Below are positions 7,253 to 16,475 of a stretch of DNA of 64,000 nucleotides, piece after piece. The notes beneath the pieces are model-generated. The model was not told the DNA's origin. It worked only from the letters and a program-made list of their open reading frames with translations, and ran no database searches. How positions within the stretch are numbered: the stretch's first letter is position 1; the number at the start of each line of letters is the position of its first letter. Location: positions 62,001 through 126,000 of the forward strand of contig NZ_FNIY01000005.1 in assembly GCF_900104355.1 (NCBI RefSeq), given 5' to 3'. Both the position numbers and the translations under genes were made by a program. The stretch is from Phyllobacterium sp. OV277 (GTDB lineage Bacteria; Pseudomonadota; Alphaproteobacteria; Rhizobiales; Rhizobiaceae).

Positions 7253-8707
7253 ATGACAGATGAATCCTCGACTTATTCCGGCACATCGTCGGATACACCT
7301 GCTGTGGAAGATCATAGTGCGCGTAACAAGCTCGTCATCGCTCTACTTTTAGTATCGGCGTTTGTCGTTATTCTCAACGAAACGATCATGGGTGTCGCAC
7401 TACCACACCTGATGTCCGACCTTGGCATTACCGCCAGCGCCGCCCAATGGCTCACGACAGCTTTCATGCTCACAATGGCTGTTGTCATCCCTGTTACCGG
7501 CTATCTGCTGCAACGCCTCAATACACGTCCTGTGTTCATTCTTGCCATGTCCTTGTTCAGTGCCGGCACGCTGATTTCAGCGCTTGCGCCGGGTTTCGCC
7601 GAGCTTGTCGTCGGGCGTATTGTTCAAGCATCAGGCACAGCGATCATGATGCCGCTGCTTATGACAACGGTGATGAACCTTGTACCGCCGGAGACGCGCG
7701 GCAAAACCATGGGAAACATCTCGATTGTCATCTCGGTTGCACCGGCAATCGGGCCGACAATCTCAGGTTTGATCCTGTCAGCACTCGACTGGCGTTGGCT
7801 GTTCCTTCTGGTGCTGCCCATCGCACTTGGCGCGCTGGCACTGGGTGCGTCACGGATAAAGAACGTTACAGTACCCACGACGGCACCAATCGATGTCCTC
7901 TCCATATTCCTCTCTGCCATCGGCTTTGGCAGTTTTGTCTATGGTCTCAGTGGACTGGGTGAAGCTGCGCTTCATCCTCCGGTCGTCTCGCCGTGGATTC
8001 CGCTCCTGATCGGTGCCGCCGTGATCGCAATTTTTGTTTTGCGTCAGCTGCAGCTGCAAAAGCAGGATCGGGCACTTCTTGACCTGCGCACGCTGACCAC
8101 AACAACATTCACGATCGCGGTGGTCATGATGGCCATCTTGATGATGTCGATGTTTGGCGTCTTCATTCTTCTGCCGATCTATCTGCAAAATGTACTGGGG
8201 CTTACCACTCTGCAAACCGGGCTTCTCTTGTTGCCGGGTGGGTTGATCATGGGTCTTTGTGCGCCAAAGGTCGGGAGCCTGTTTGATAAATACGGTCCAA
8301 AGCCATTGGTTATTCCGGGTGCAATTCTGCTCAGCCTGGTAATGTGGGGACTGATCTTCGTGCAGCAGGATACGCCGTACTGGATGTTGCTAATCGCGCA
8401 TATCGTGTTGAGCATTGGTCTTGCTTTGATGTTTACACCATTGTTCACCGTCAGCCTGGGATCACTGCCACCCAGACTTTATTCCCATGGGAGTGCCATG
8501 ATCGGCACCACCCAACAGGTTGCCGGTGCCGCTGGTACAGCACTGTTTGTTGCCATCATGACTTTGCGTGCGGCGAGTGTCAGCGCTGGCGGGGGCGATA
8601 TCCTCGCCGCAACAACCGGCGGCATCAAAACGGCGTTTCTTTGCGGAGCGATCATTTCGCTTGGCGCGGTTCTGGCATCCTTCTTCGTCAAGAAGCCTGC
8701 GGCATAA
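7253..8707 (+). CDS. DHA2-family MFS drug efflux transporter (EmrB/QacA-like)
   Basis: The 484-residue protein has the 14-helix DHA2 plan. Motif D1 is seen as LNETIMGVALPHLMSDLGIT (helix 1), and the antiporter motif C region as ISVAPAIGPTISGLILSAL before the conserved WRWLFL (helices 5-6). Such proteins export cationic or amphipathic drugs in exchange for protons across the inner membrane. No membrane-fusion partner (EmrA) is next to it, so it probably works alone. Its promoter carries a partial copy of the element found upstream of its neighbours, and a strong terminator follows. Confidence 0.92.
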   Translation: MTDESSTYSGTSSDTPAVEDHSARNKLVIALLLVSAFVVILNETIMGVALPHLMSDLGITASAAQWLTTAFMLTMAVVIPVTGYLLQRLNTRPVFILAMSLFSAGTLISALAPGFAELVVGRIVQASGTAIMMPLLMTTVMNLVPPETRGKTMGNISIVISVAPAIGPTISGLILSALDWRWLFLLVLPIALGALALGASRIKNVTVPTTAPIDVLSIFLSAIGFGSFVYGLSGLGEAALHPPVVSPWIPLLIGAAVIAIFVLRQLQLQKQDRALLDLRTLTTTTFTIAVVMMAILMMSMFGVFILLPIYLQNVLGLTTLQTGLLLLPGGLIMGLCAPKVGSLFDKYGPKPLVIPGAILLSLVMWGLIFVQQDTPYWMLLIAHIVLSIGLALMFTPLFTVSLGSLPPRLYSHGSAMIGTTQQVAGAAGTALFVAIMTLRAASVSAGGGDILAATTGGIKTAFLCGAIISLGAVLASFFVKKPAA

Positions 8708-8734
8708 CCAACCGTTGATTGTCATGAGACGAAC

Positions 8735-8769
8735 AAGCCCACGATTTAAATATCGTGGGCTTATTTTTT
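8735..8769 (+). terminator. Intrinsic terminator after the MFS gene
   Basis: AAGCCCACGAT and ATCGTGGGCTT pair perfectly (11 bp) around a six-base TTAAAT loop, followed by ATTTTTT. It lies 28 bases after the MFS stop codon. Confidence 0.93.
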
Positions 8770-8800
8770 GAAGAGCCACAACGGCAATCCGTCTGGCTTG

Positions 8801-9190
8801 TCACATGGTTATACGAGAGCAATGGGCTGCAATGATGGTCCAAGCGCCCGCTGTGCGGCTCCAGACGCGCGTATAGGCCAATTTCTCCGAGAACTTTTCA
8901 CCGTAATAGGCTCCGGCGACCCGCGCTCTCAATGAAACCAGTGCCGCATTGTCGAGCGGCTTGATGATACGGTCAAGAATCTCGATCTGTACAAGTTCCA
9001 GAACACCACTGCGGTAGACTTGAAGATCGTCTGCCTTGCTGGCACGGCGACCCTGATGATCAATGAAAATAAGATCGTCAGCCAGCAGCGTGTTCAACGC
9101 CTCGACATCGCCAGCAAGCATGGCAAGCCGCAGACGTTCCTCGCATTGTTCAATAACAGCTTCATCAATAGTGTCAGATGCGATGGTCAT
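8801..9190 (-). CDS. NTF2-like (SnoaL/DUF4440) small protein
   Basis: Start MTIASDTIDE is preferred because GGGAGGGG lies 8 bases before it. The 129-residue protein has the cone-shaped NTF2-like pattern: ERLRLAMLAGDVEALNTLLAD, then LIFIDHQGRRASKADDL, then two long strands ending VWSRTAGAWTIIAAHCSRI. DUF4440 members are steroid-delta-isomerase-like binding folds with varied roles (hydrolases, isomerases, binding proteins). The function here is not predictable from context. It ends facing the terminator after the MFS gene. Confidence 0.85.
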   Translation of the reverse strand: MTIASDTIDEAVIEQCEERLRLAMLAGDVEALNTLLADDLIFIDHQGRRASKADDLQVYRSGVLELVQIEILDRIIKPLDNAALVSLRARVAGAYYGEKFSEKLAYTRVWSRTAGAWTIIAAHCSRITM

Positions 9191-9554
9191 CGTGTTATCC
9201 CCTCCCATATACCGCATCGGCCCGTGCCATGGAGGCTATGGACTGAACCGTAAAAGTAAAATCTATAGTCCTGTTCACCCGATACTCAATACCAAAGTGG
9301 ACCCGACCTTTAGCAGGCCTCGGCGGAGGCCAGTCCATAAAAGCTAACCTGCCATACCTGAACAAGGCATTAACCATAAAAACTCTCTGGAATAAACTCC
9401 GTTGCGACATTCCGTGCAGAGCCGGGAGATGCCACGCGCAATTCGGCTATATATTGCCCGGTGGAAAACCCGCCAACGAATGAAAATCTATTCACGGCGA
9501 CGGCGATAGACGCTACATCAGCGCATCATTCTCGTGCAAAGATTGGATCTGCCT
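9191..9554. other. Non-coding divergent region upstream of pepT
   Basis: These 364 bases lie between the divergent NTF2-like and pepT genes. Apart from a small inverted repeat, GGCCTC-GGCG-GAGGCC (9316-9331), I see no gene, known operator or convincing promoter. It is longer than most intergenic gaps in the window. Confidence 0.5.
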
Positions 9555-10787
9555 ATGACTGACACTGTCCTTGATCGCTTCCTCCGCTATGTGATTATCG
9601 ATACTCAATCGGACCCCAAGTCATCCGCGCAGCCCACCACTGAAAAACAGAAGAATCTGGGACGGCTTCTGGTCGATGAATTGCTGGCAATCGGCTTGTC
9701 CGATGCGCATCTTGACGAGCATGGCTACGTCTACGCGACGATTCCCTCGAACGTTGACAAGCCGGTGCCGGTCATTTGCTTCTGCTCGCATATGGACACT
9801 GCGCCTGATTTCACTGGCACAAATGTCAAACCGCAAATCCTGCGCAATTACGCTGGCGGCGACATTCAGCTTTCAGGCGATCCGCAACAGGTTATTCGTG
9901 TCGCAAACAATCCGGTGCTGCATGATCAGATCGGCAATGACATTATTACTACCGATGGGACAACGCTGCTTGGTGCCGACGATAAGGCAGGACTTGCCGA
10001 GATCATGAGCATGGCCCAATTCCTGATTGATAATCCTGATATCAAACACGGGACCATCAAGCTGCTCTTCACGCCCGATGAAGAAGTCGGGCGCGGTGCG
10101 GATAAAGTCGACCTTGAAAAGCTTGGCGCACAGTTCGCCTATACGGTCGATGGTGAAACCGCCGGGCATATTGAAGACGAGACATTCTCGGCCGACGGTG
10201 TAGACGTCACCATTCAAGGTGTTGCCATCCACCCCGGCTTTGCCAAGGATAAAATGGAGAACGCGATCAAGATTGCTGGTGCGATCATCAATCGCTTGCC
10301 TAAAGATATTGCACCAGAGGCGACATCCGGCAGAGACGGTTTTATTCACCCGACCGGTGTGACCGGTTCGATGGAAAAGGCCGCTCTCAGTTTCATCATC
10401 AGGGATTTCAATGATGATGGGCTTGCCACCAAGGAAGCCCTGGTTGAGGCGATCGTGAAAGAGGTCATTGCTGAATATCCCGGGTCTTCCTACACGTTCA
10501 AGGTCACGCAGCAATATCGCAATATGAAAGTCATTCTCGACCAGCATCCGGAGATAGTCGAGAACGCACTTGAAGCGGTACGCCGTGCAGGAATGGAACC
10601 GGTGCGCGGCAGTATCCGGGGCGGCACAGACGGCTCCCGGCTGTCCTTCATGGGTTTGCCCTGCCCCAACATCTTTGCTGGCGGCCATGCCTTTCACTCA
10701 CCACTCGAATGGGTCAGCAGGCAGGATATGGAAAGAGCCGTCAAGACACTCGTCGAGGTGGCGAAGATCTGGGAAGAGCGCGCCTGA
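9555..10787 (+). CDS. pepT: Peptidase T (tripeptide aminopeptidase)
   Basis: The 410-residue protein matches PepT of the M20B metallopeptidases over its whole length (E. coli PepT has 408 residues). Zinc-site motifs are present: CSHMDTAPD (His, Asp), TLLGADDKAG (bridging Asp), TPDEEVGRGAD (Glu pair), VDGE and, near the end, GGTDGSRLS and GHAFHSPLEW. The dimerisation domain lies at about residues 210-330. It releases the N-terminal residue of tripeptides in the cytoplasm. The ATG at 9555 (MTDTVLDRF) is chosen over an in-frame GTG seven codons earlier. It is monocistronic. Confidence 0.96.
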   Translation: MTDTVLDRFLRYVIIDTQSDPKSSAQPTTEKQKNLGRLLVDELLAIGLSDAHLDEHGYVYATIPSNVDKPVPVICFCSHMDTAPDFTGTNVKPQILRNYAGGDIQLSGDPQQVIRVANNPVLHDQIGNDIITTDGTTLLGADDKAGLAEIMSMAQFLIDNPDIKHGTIKLLFTPDEEVGRGADKVDLEKLGAQFAYTVDGETAGHIEDETFSADGVDVTIQGVAIHPGFAKDKMENAIKIAGAIINRLPKDIAPEATSGRDGFIHPTGVTGSMEKAALSFIIRDFNDDGLATKEALVEAIVKEVIAEYPGSSYTFKVTQQYRNMKVILDQHPEIVENALEAVRRAGMEPVRGSIRGGTDGSRLSFMGLPCPNIFAGGHAFHSPLEWVSRQDMERAVKTLVEVAKIWEERA

Positions 10788-10798
10788 TTACCCTTTTT

Positions 10799-10840
10799 CG
10801 CAGGTTTTCCGCAGTATTGAGTGATTGCGGAAGACCTGCG
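10799..10840 (+). terminator. Long hairpin after pepT
   Basis: CGCAGGTTTTCCGCA (10799-10813) pairs with TGCGGAAGACCTGCG (10826-10840), 15 bp with one mismatch and a 12-base loop. It begins 12 bases after the pepT stop. No T-run follows, so termination may be partial. Confidence 0.6.
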
Positions 10841-10890
10841 ACTCCCATCCGTTCCCCTGAAATTGCTAGCATGGCTTTGGTAGTTGACTT

Positions 10891-10904
10891 CCAAAACGTT
10901 TCGG
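10891..10904. promoter_or_regulatory. LacI-type operator upstream of the 10938 regulator
   Basis: CCAAAACGTTTCGG is a 14-bp near-palindrome (12 of 14) with the AAACGTTT core typical of LacI/GalR operators. It lies between a TTGACT (10884-10889) and a TATAAA (10910-10915), 34 bases before the start codon, as expected for autorepression. Confidence 0.6.
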
Positions 10905-10937
10905 AAAACTATAAAATGAGCGTTTCCGGGAGGGAGC

Positions 10938-11978
10938 ATGTCCAATCTTAAACAACTGGCGCAATCGCTTGGTTTATCCATTACCACGGTTTCTCGGGCT
11001 CTGGACGGCTATTCGGACGTATCGGCAAAAACGAAGGCGCGGGTTCTGGAAGCCGCGGCCAAGACGGGATACCAGCCCAACGTAGCCGCCCGCCGTTTGC
11101 GCCGTCAGCGCGCCGAACTTGTCGCCGTTACGCTCCCAACAGCTCCCGGTCATATCGGACCACCGCATTTCCTCGATATCCTTTCGGCATGTGCAGAACA
11201 TCTGGCGCTATCCGGCCTTAATCTTGTCATTGCTCCTGTCCCGCGCGGCCAAAGCGAGCTGGAAATGTGCCAGCGCTTTGTCGATGGCCAGCGTGTCGAC
11301 GCCATGCTGCTGGTGCGCACCAAACGCAATGACGAACGGGTGGAATTGCTTCAGTCGCGCGGTATCCCGTTTGTTACGCTTGGCCGGACAGAATCTGCCA
11401 AACCCCACGCTTTCCTTGATGGCGACGGCTTTGCTGGCTTCCGCGATGCGACACTGCGGTTCATCGCCGATGGCCATATTCATATCGGGCATGTTGCAGG
11501 GCCACAGGCATTTTCGTTTGCCCACCACCGCCGCATGGGTTGGGAAGCTGCCCTTGGCCAGACCGGATTGTCATCGGCGCTTCTGGCAGAGGGTGATCCA
11601 ACCGAGCAAGGCGGTTATGCCGCCGCAAAAACCCTGATGAGCGGTTCAGTCAAACCAACAGCTATCCTTTGTGCGACCGATGAGATGGCCGTTGGCACCT
11701 TACGTGCCTTGCGTGAAATCGCTTCCGGAAACACTGTCAGCATTATCGGCCATGATGATTTGCCGATGAGTGCGTTTACCGATCCGCCGCTCTCCACCAT
11801 GCGTGTGACGGGCGACGATATCGGCGTTCGCATAGCCTCCCTGTTGCTACGGGCCATTGACGGAGAAGCGCCGGAAGCCCTGCAGGAAATCCATCCGGTG
11901 GAATTTCTGCCCCGCGCCAGCCACCGCCGGTCGCAACGGCTGGCCGCCAATGATGCGGGTGTTCAAGCAGACGAATAG
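10938..11978 (+). CDS. LacI-family transcriptional regulator
   Basis: The 346-residue protein begins with the LacI helix-turn-helix (NLKQLAQSLGLSITTVSRAL, then the hinge GYQPNVAARRLRRQRAELVA) and continues with a periplasmic-binding-protein-like sugar-binding domain with dimer contacts (about residues 65-335). A GGGAGGGAGC ribosome site fits the ATG. It faces the GH172/ABC operon tail-to-tail. A CG-centred operator stands before it and a similar one (17589-17602) before that operon, so it may be a second regulator of the operon. The sugar is unknown. Confidence 0.92.
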   Translation: MSNLKQLAQSLGLSITTVSRALDGYSDVSAKTKARVLEAAAKTGYQPNVAARRLRRQRAELVAVTLPTAPGHIGPPHFLDILSACAEHLALSGLNLVIAPVPRGQSELEMCQRFVDGQRVDAMLLVRTKRNDERVELLQSRGIPFVTLGRTESAKPHAFLDGDGFAGFRDATLRFIADGHIHIGHVAGPQAFSFAHHRRMGWEAALGQTGLSSALLAEGDPTEQGGYAAAKTLMSGSVKPTAILCATDEMAVGTLRALREIASGNTVSIIGHDDLPMSAFTDPPLSTMRVTGDDIGVRIASLLLRAIDGEAPEALQEIHPVEFLPRASHRRSQRLAANDAGVQADE

Positions 11979-12003
11979 CCGAATGCCGGTAAGGGCTGCG
12001 TGA

Positions 12004-13200
12004 TCAGCTTCTTGTCTTGTTCACCACGGCAGACCAATTCCGGTATGGCGACCGAAATGTTGGCACGCGTTCAGCAACCTCCGGCAGTTTGTCAAAGCTT
12101 TGGTGCGGTTCCGATTGATACCAGAAAGCCACCGAAGAAATGTCATCCGAACGGCCATTGGCATGACCATGTTCAATCGTAACGCGGATGTTTTTGTGGA
12201 AGATAACCGGGTCTTCAATATGCCAGCGATAGAGCGTGACCGGCTCTGTCCAATTGGGACCGCCCGCAGCAATGATGCCATGATAAGGACCGCTATAGGT
12301 TTGGGTCGGGCACCACGCCGTATTGAAATAGTCCTCGGTACCAGTTCCATGCAGGGTCGGCGGCCAGGCATCATTCGCGCCCGGCACAGATTCAGCGCGA
12401 TCTGCAATCAGCTCCGCTTGGGGACCAATACGCGGATCAGGTTTGCGGATCGTATCGGGAACCGAGATACCGGGTTCGCCATCGATGAAGATCATGTCAT
12501 CACCCTCGCCGTACCAGTCCCAGACGGCGGACCGCCTGCGTGAATAAACGCTGAAGAGAACACCGACATAGTGACCGTGCCCTGCTGCATTCAGGATGGT
12601 GTAATTCTCCTTGCCATCGACATTCTCGCTGCCGAATAAAACCTGCTCGTTCGTGCGCCCTTCTTCATCAGGGGCATGCGGCCGGTCCTGCCGGTACTGG
12701 GCATGGAAACGTCCCATATCCTCGTCAAGCGTCTCGTGCAGTTCAAGATCGACATAGTAATAGAACAGGAGATCGTGCTCCGCCTCATTGGTGATCGTGA
12801 ACTTCATGTGGGAAGCAAACGGCATCGGAAAATAGCAGTTGAAGGCCTTGCCATCCTCGGGACTGGCCTGCATCGGCAAGCTCGCATAATTGCGGGTTTG
12901 CGCATGGCCCATACCGAAAAAATCTCCGATCGGGGTTTCGATGCTCGGTTCCGCTTCGCCATCCCACCAGGCACGCAGGACGATTTTGCGCAGGAAACTC
13001 TCGCTTTCGCAGGCAAGGGTCGCCCAGATGTGGGTCACAATACCGGCCCCGGCATGTTCAGCAATCACCACTGTCTCGCCGGGTTCAATATGCAGACGAT
13101 CATCATTTCCTCCCGTGCGGTCAAAACTCGAGAACCGGCGGGTTTTTGCCTTGCGCAGTTTTGCCAGACCGCGAAGCGGTGAAAGTGCGGCATCGGTCAT
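12004..13200 (-). CDS. GH172 (DUF2961) family glycoside hydrolase
   Basis: The 398-residue protein matches the DUF2961 family, now GH172, whose characterised members act on fructofuranosides (difructose dianhydride I synthase/hydrolase) or arabinofuranosides. The signature LHGTGTEDYFNTAWCP (around residue 290) contains the Glu-Asp pair expected at the active site. The N-terminal LRGLAKLRKAKTRRFSSFDR and IEPGETVVIAEHAGAGIVTH are also family segments. There is no signal peptide, so hydrolysis would be cytoplasmic, after uptake by the ABC transporter encoded upstream on the same strand. Its ribosome site is AGGAGAACC. A furanosidic oligosaccharide is the likely substrate. Confidence 0.85.
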   Translation of the reverse strand: MTDAALSPLRGLAKLRKAKTRRFSSFDRTGGNDDRLHIEPGETVVIAEHAGAGIVTHIWATLACESESFLRKIVLRAWWDGEAEPSIETPIGDFFGMGHAQTRNYASLPMQASPEDGKAFNCYFPMPFASHMKFTITNEAEHDLLFYYYVDLELHETLDEDMGRFHAQYRQDRPHAPDEEGRTNEQVLFGSENVDGKENYTILNAAGHGHYVGVLFSVYSRRRSAVWDWYGEGDDMIFIDGEPGISVPDTIRKPDPRIGPQAELIADRAESVPGANDAWPPTLHGTGTEDYFNTAWCPTQTYSGPYHGIIAAGGPNWTEPVTLYRWHIEDPVIFHKNIRVTIEHGHANGRSDDISSVAFWYQSEPHQSFDKLPEVAERVPTFRSPYRNWSAVVNKTRS

Positions 13201-13228
13201 GCTGGTTCTCCTGTGGAATGGTACGCGG

Positions 13229-14080
13229 TCATTTCAGGCCACTGGTCTTGATGGAATTGATGATTTGCCGTTGGAAAATCACGAACAGGGCAAGCGTCGG
13301 AATGGCGACGATGGTCGAGGCAGCCATCATGTAGTTCCAGGCCGCGGCGTACTGGCTTTTGAAGTTGGCAATGCCGACCTGCACCATCCAGAGCTTGCTA
13401 TCCGAGGTGATGGTCAGCGGCCAAAGAAATGAGTTCCAGTTGGCAAGAAAGAACAGAATTGCCAGAGCTGACAGGATCGGGCGGCTGAGCGGCAGAATGA
13501 TATTCCAATAAATCCGCCAATAGCTGGCGCCATCCATCAGCGCTGCCTCCTCCATCTCGCGCGGGATCGAGAGATAATACTGGCGCAAAAGGAAAATACC
13601 GAAGGCATTGAAAATGGCGGGGATGATCAGCCCCGCATAGGAATTGAGCATACCGAGCCATTTCACAATGATGAACAACGGAACGATAATGACGGGCAGC
13701 GACACCAGAAACGTCGAGAAAATCGTCAGAAAAATCAGTTCCCGTCCCGGAAACCGCAGCCGCGCCAGTGCATATCCGGCCATGGAGTGAAAGAACAGTG
13801 CGATGATGGTAACAGCCACAGAGACGAAGAGGCTGTTGAACATGAAGCGCAGAAATGGCACGCCGGTCAGCACATAGATAAAGTTGTCGAAGGTGGGTGC
13901 GCCGGGAATGAGATTGGATGAGAACGTTTCTGCGGCGGGTTTGAAAGCGATCGACACCATCCACAGCAGTGGAAAGATCGTCATGAGTGCCAGAACCGCT
14001 GCGACGGCCATCCAGATGATACGAACAAGGGTGATCTGGGAGCGGGCAAAATAGGCTGAACCTTGATGCGGACTACTCAT
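13229..14080 (-). CDS. Carbohydrate ABC transporter permease (MalG type)
   Basis: The 283-residue protein has six predicted transmembrane helices and the conserved cytoplasmic EAA loop, seen as EMEEAALMDGASYWRIYWNI with ILPLSRP following. It overlaps the upstream permease by eight bases, so translation is coupled. The start MSSPHQG is preferred over a TTG two codons earlier, with GGAGG upstream. It forms the membrane channel with the 14073 permease. The ATPase that should bind the EAA loop is not encoded nearby. Confidence 0.92.
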   Translation of the reverse strand: MSSPHQGSAYFARSQITLVRIIWMAVAAVLALMTIFPLLWMVSIAFKPAAETFSSNLIPGAPTFDNFIYVLTGVPFLRFMFNSLFVSVAVTIIALFFHSMAGYALARLRFPGRELIFLTIFSTFLVSLPVIIVPLFIIVKWLGMLNSYAGLIIPAIFNAFGIFLLRQYYLSIPREMEEAALMDGASYWRIYWNIILPLSRPILSALAILFFLANWNSFLWPLTITSDSKLWMVQVGIANFKSQYAAAWNYMMAASTIVAIPTLALFVIFQRQIINSIKTSGLK

Positions 14081-14999
14081 GATCAAACCGTCCTCCGCGC
14101 GTGAACAGGAAGAGCAGCAGCGTAAACAGCATCAACAACAGGATCAGCGTTGAGGCCATGGCTGCGGCATAACCAAAAGCACCGAGGCTGAAGGCCTGCT
14201 GATAGATATAGACAATCAGCACAGAGGTGGAATTGGCCGGGCCGCCCCGCGTCATCACATAGATGATGTCAAAGGCCTGAGCCCCCGCAACAGCAGCCAC
14301 CATCGAGACCAGCAGAACAAAGAAGCTTGTCGGCTTGAGAAGTGGCAGCGTTATGTACCAGAACCGGGCAATCGACCCTGCCCCATCTATTTCCGCAGCC
14401 TCATAAAACTCTGCCGGAATATCCTGCAATCCGCCCAGAAAAATGAGCATGTAAAAGCCCATCAGGAACCAGACACTGACGACCACAACCGCCACAAGGG
14501 CAAAACTGGGATCGCCAAGAAACGAGATGGCAGGCAATCCGAATTTGGGCAGCAATCGGCTGATCACACCAATCTTGTCGACAACCATAAATTGCCAGAC
14601 AAGCGCGACGACAACCAGACTGACCATGTGCGGGGCAAAGAACATCGCGCGGATGACGGCATTGAAACGCCCGGGTTTCTGGATCAGTAGGGCCAGACCC
14701 AACCCACAGACATAAAGCGAGGGCACCAGCATAAGCGCATAAAGTGCAGTGGCTTTTGCTGCCGACCAAAAAAACGGGTCCCTGATCATGCGGGCATAGT
14801 TTCCGAACCCTGCAAACGTGTATGCACCAAAGCCATCGACTTCAAAAAAGCCGATGACAAATGACAAGACCATCGGCAAGCCCAGAAAGATGAGAAGACC
14901 CAGCGCATCCGGCAAGACGAACAGGTAGCCTGCAATCCACTCGCGATGCTTTGCCGACAGACCGCGACGCCTGTTGATAACGAGAGGCCGGTCATTCAT
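14073..14999 (-). CDS. Carbohydrate ABC transporter permease (MalF/UgpA type)
   Basis: The 308-residue protein has six transmembrane helices, the first within AGYLFVLPDALGLLIFLGLP. The EAA motif is EFYEAAEIDGAGSIARFWYI, followed by TLPLLKP. It pairs with the MalG-type protein encoded next. The gene lies 27 bases after the binding-protein gene in the same operon. Confidence 0.92.
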   Translation of the reverse strand: MNDRPLVINRRRGLSAKHREWIAGYLFVLPDALGLLIFLGLPMVLSFVIGFFEVDGFGAYTFAGFGNYARMIRDPFFWSAAKATALYALMLVPSLYVCGLGLALLIQKPGRFNAVIRAMFFAPHMVSLVVVALVWQFMVVDKIGVISRLLPKFGLPAISFLGDPSFALVAVVVVSVWFLMGFYMLIFLGGLQDIPAEFYEAAEIDGAGSIARFWYITLPLLKPTSFFVLLVSMVAAVAGAQAFDIIYVMTRGGPANSTSVLIVYIYQQAFSLGAFGYAAAMASTLILLLMLFTLLLFLFTRGGRFDHE

Positions 15000-15026
15000 C
15001 GATACAGGTCCCCTTCTGGCAGTGCG

Positions 15027-16403
15027 TCAAAGGATCGGCGCGCCCTTATAGGAAGCAAGGAACGCATCAATCTGCTGCGACGCCGCCGTTGCGGTGGCCT
15101 GCGGGTCGGCACCGTTCAACTGGGTTTGCTGAATGGCATCAGAGATGATCTTGTAGACCTCAGGCGGAAGTCGCGGTTCGGCTCGAGTGCCCGGATGGAT
15201 GTCTTTGGCAAAGATGCCCATGCCGCCTTTGCTGTAAACCTCGGCCCCTGACTTGAGCGCGCTATTGCGGGGCGGCATGTCCGATTTTCCGACCGTGCAC
15301 CAATTGACCACACGATCAATCGAACCCTGATCCATGGAAGCCAGTGCCCATGCACAAAACGCAGCGGCAGCGTCGGGGTTCTTGCCCTTGGCATTGGCGA
15401 CAAACGCCCACCCACCACCAACGGTCACGTATTTGCCGTTGGCGGGCGTTGGCAACCGGAAAATGCCATAGGGAACATCCTTGGCGTTGTTCTGCATGGC
15501 AGAAATGGCCCAGATGCCGACATTCTGCATCGCCGCATAGCCGGAGCCGAGATTGGCAACAACATCATTGGCGCCGTAGCCGAGCACCTGCCTTGGAGCT
15601 ACACCGAGATTGATTGCATCCTGCCAGAATTTCAGCGCCTGAACAGTCGCTGGAGAGTCAAAGGCACTCTTGCCATCTGCACCCTGAAAGGCACCACCGC
15701 CCTGCCACAGGAACGGATACCAGGTGAAGTTCTGGTAATAGCCGGGATTGGTCTCAAACAGGACGCCGAAGCGTTCCGGCGTTGTCAGCTTTTTGCCGAG
15801 TTCAAGCAGTTCATCCCATGTCTTGGGAACATCATTTTCGTTGAGCCCGGCTTTTTCAAAGGCGCTGACGGAATAGTACATGGCCATCGGCTCGACTTCC
15901 ATCGGGATACCGTAGATTTTGCCATCGACCTTTCGGCTCGCAAGAACACTGTCCGGGAAGTCTGCCTGAGCCGCAGCATCGATATGCGGCGTCAAATCCT
16001 GCAGTACACCGCCATTGTAATAGCGCAGGAAATCACCGGGCGAGATCAGAAAAATATCCGGTCCATCTCCCGAGGCAAACGACGTCGCCAGTTTGGTGCC
16101 GTTGATATATTCGGAATTGGGAACAAATTCGAGTTCAACCTTCTGCGGGTGACTGGCGTTCCAGTCGGCCACCGTCTTTTCAAACCAGGCAATCTGGGAT
16201 GGAACCTGACCACCGGGCGCATAGAACTGCCAGAACTTGAGCGGGGCGTCCTGCGCCCGGACAGCCATTGTGTTGATAAACGGGAAACCCGTGACGCCAC
16301 CGATCAGCCCGGCAGCGGCAAAAGCCGAGGCATTGGTCAATATCTTGCGGCGCGAAAGATCAGTCCGCGACCGTTTATCGTGTCCCTTGAATTCATTGCT
16401 CAT
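15027..16403 (-). CDS. Carbohydrate ABC transporter binding protein (family 1, Tat-type signal)
   Basis: The 458-residue protein is a family 1 extracellular solute-binding protein with two lobes; PLKFWQFYAPGG opens the first and YGIPMEVEPMAMYYSVSAFE is the conserved family segment. The N-terminus carries a twin-arginine-like signal, DLSRRKILTNASAFAAAG, ending around AVRAQ, so export by Tat is likely. It delivers its sugar, presumably a furanosidic oligosaccharide given the GH172 enzyme, to the permeases encoded downstream. The ribosome site GGGAGGAAATC precedes the ATG. Confidence 0.93.
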   Translation of the reverse strand: MSNEFKGHDKRSRTDLSRRKILTNASAFAAAGLIGGVTGFPFINTMAVRAQDAPLKFWQFYAPGGQVPSQIAWFEKTVADWNASHPQKVELEFVPNSEYINGTKLATSFASGDGPDIFLISPGDFLRYYNGGVLQDLTPHIDAAAQADFPDSVLASRKVDGKIYGIPMEVEPMAMYYSVSAFEKAGLNENDVPKTWDELLELGKKLTTPERFGVLFETNPGYYQNFTWYPFLWQGGGAFQGADGKSAFDSPATVQALKFWQDAINLGVAPRQVLGYGANDVVANLGSGYAAMQNVGIWAISAMQNNAKDVPYGIFRLPTPANGKYVTVGGGWAFVANAKGKNPDAAAAFCAWALASMDQGSIDRVVNWCTVGKSDMPPRNSALKSGAEVYSKGGMGIFAKDIHPGTRAEPRLPPEVYKIISDAIQQTQLNGADPQATATAASQQIDAFLASYKGAPIL

Positions 16404-16475
16404 GATTTCCTCCCTCTTCCTTGTCAGACGTAACGCCGATGCTCCTCCACCGGTGTTCGCCCGTGTTTTGTCAGA

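Noticed and set aside
9873-10697. A 274-codon frame antisense to pepT
   Set aside because: Shadow of a full-length, motif-complete peptidase; no recognisable protein features.
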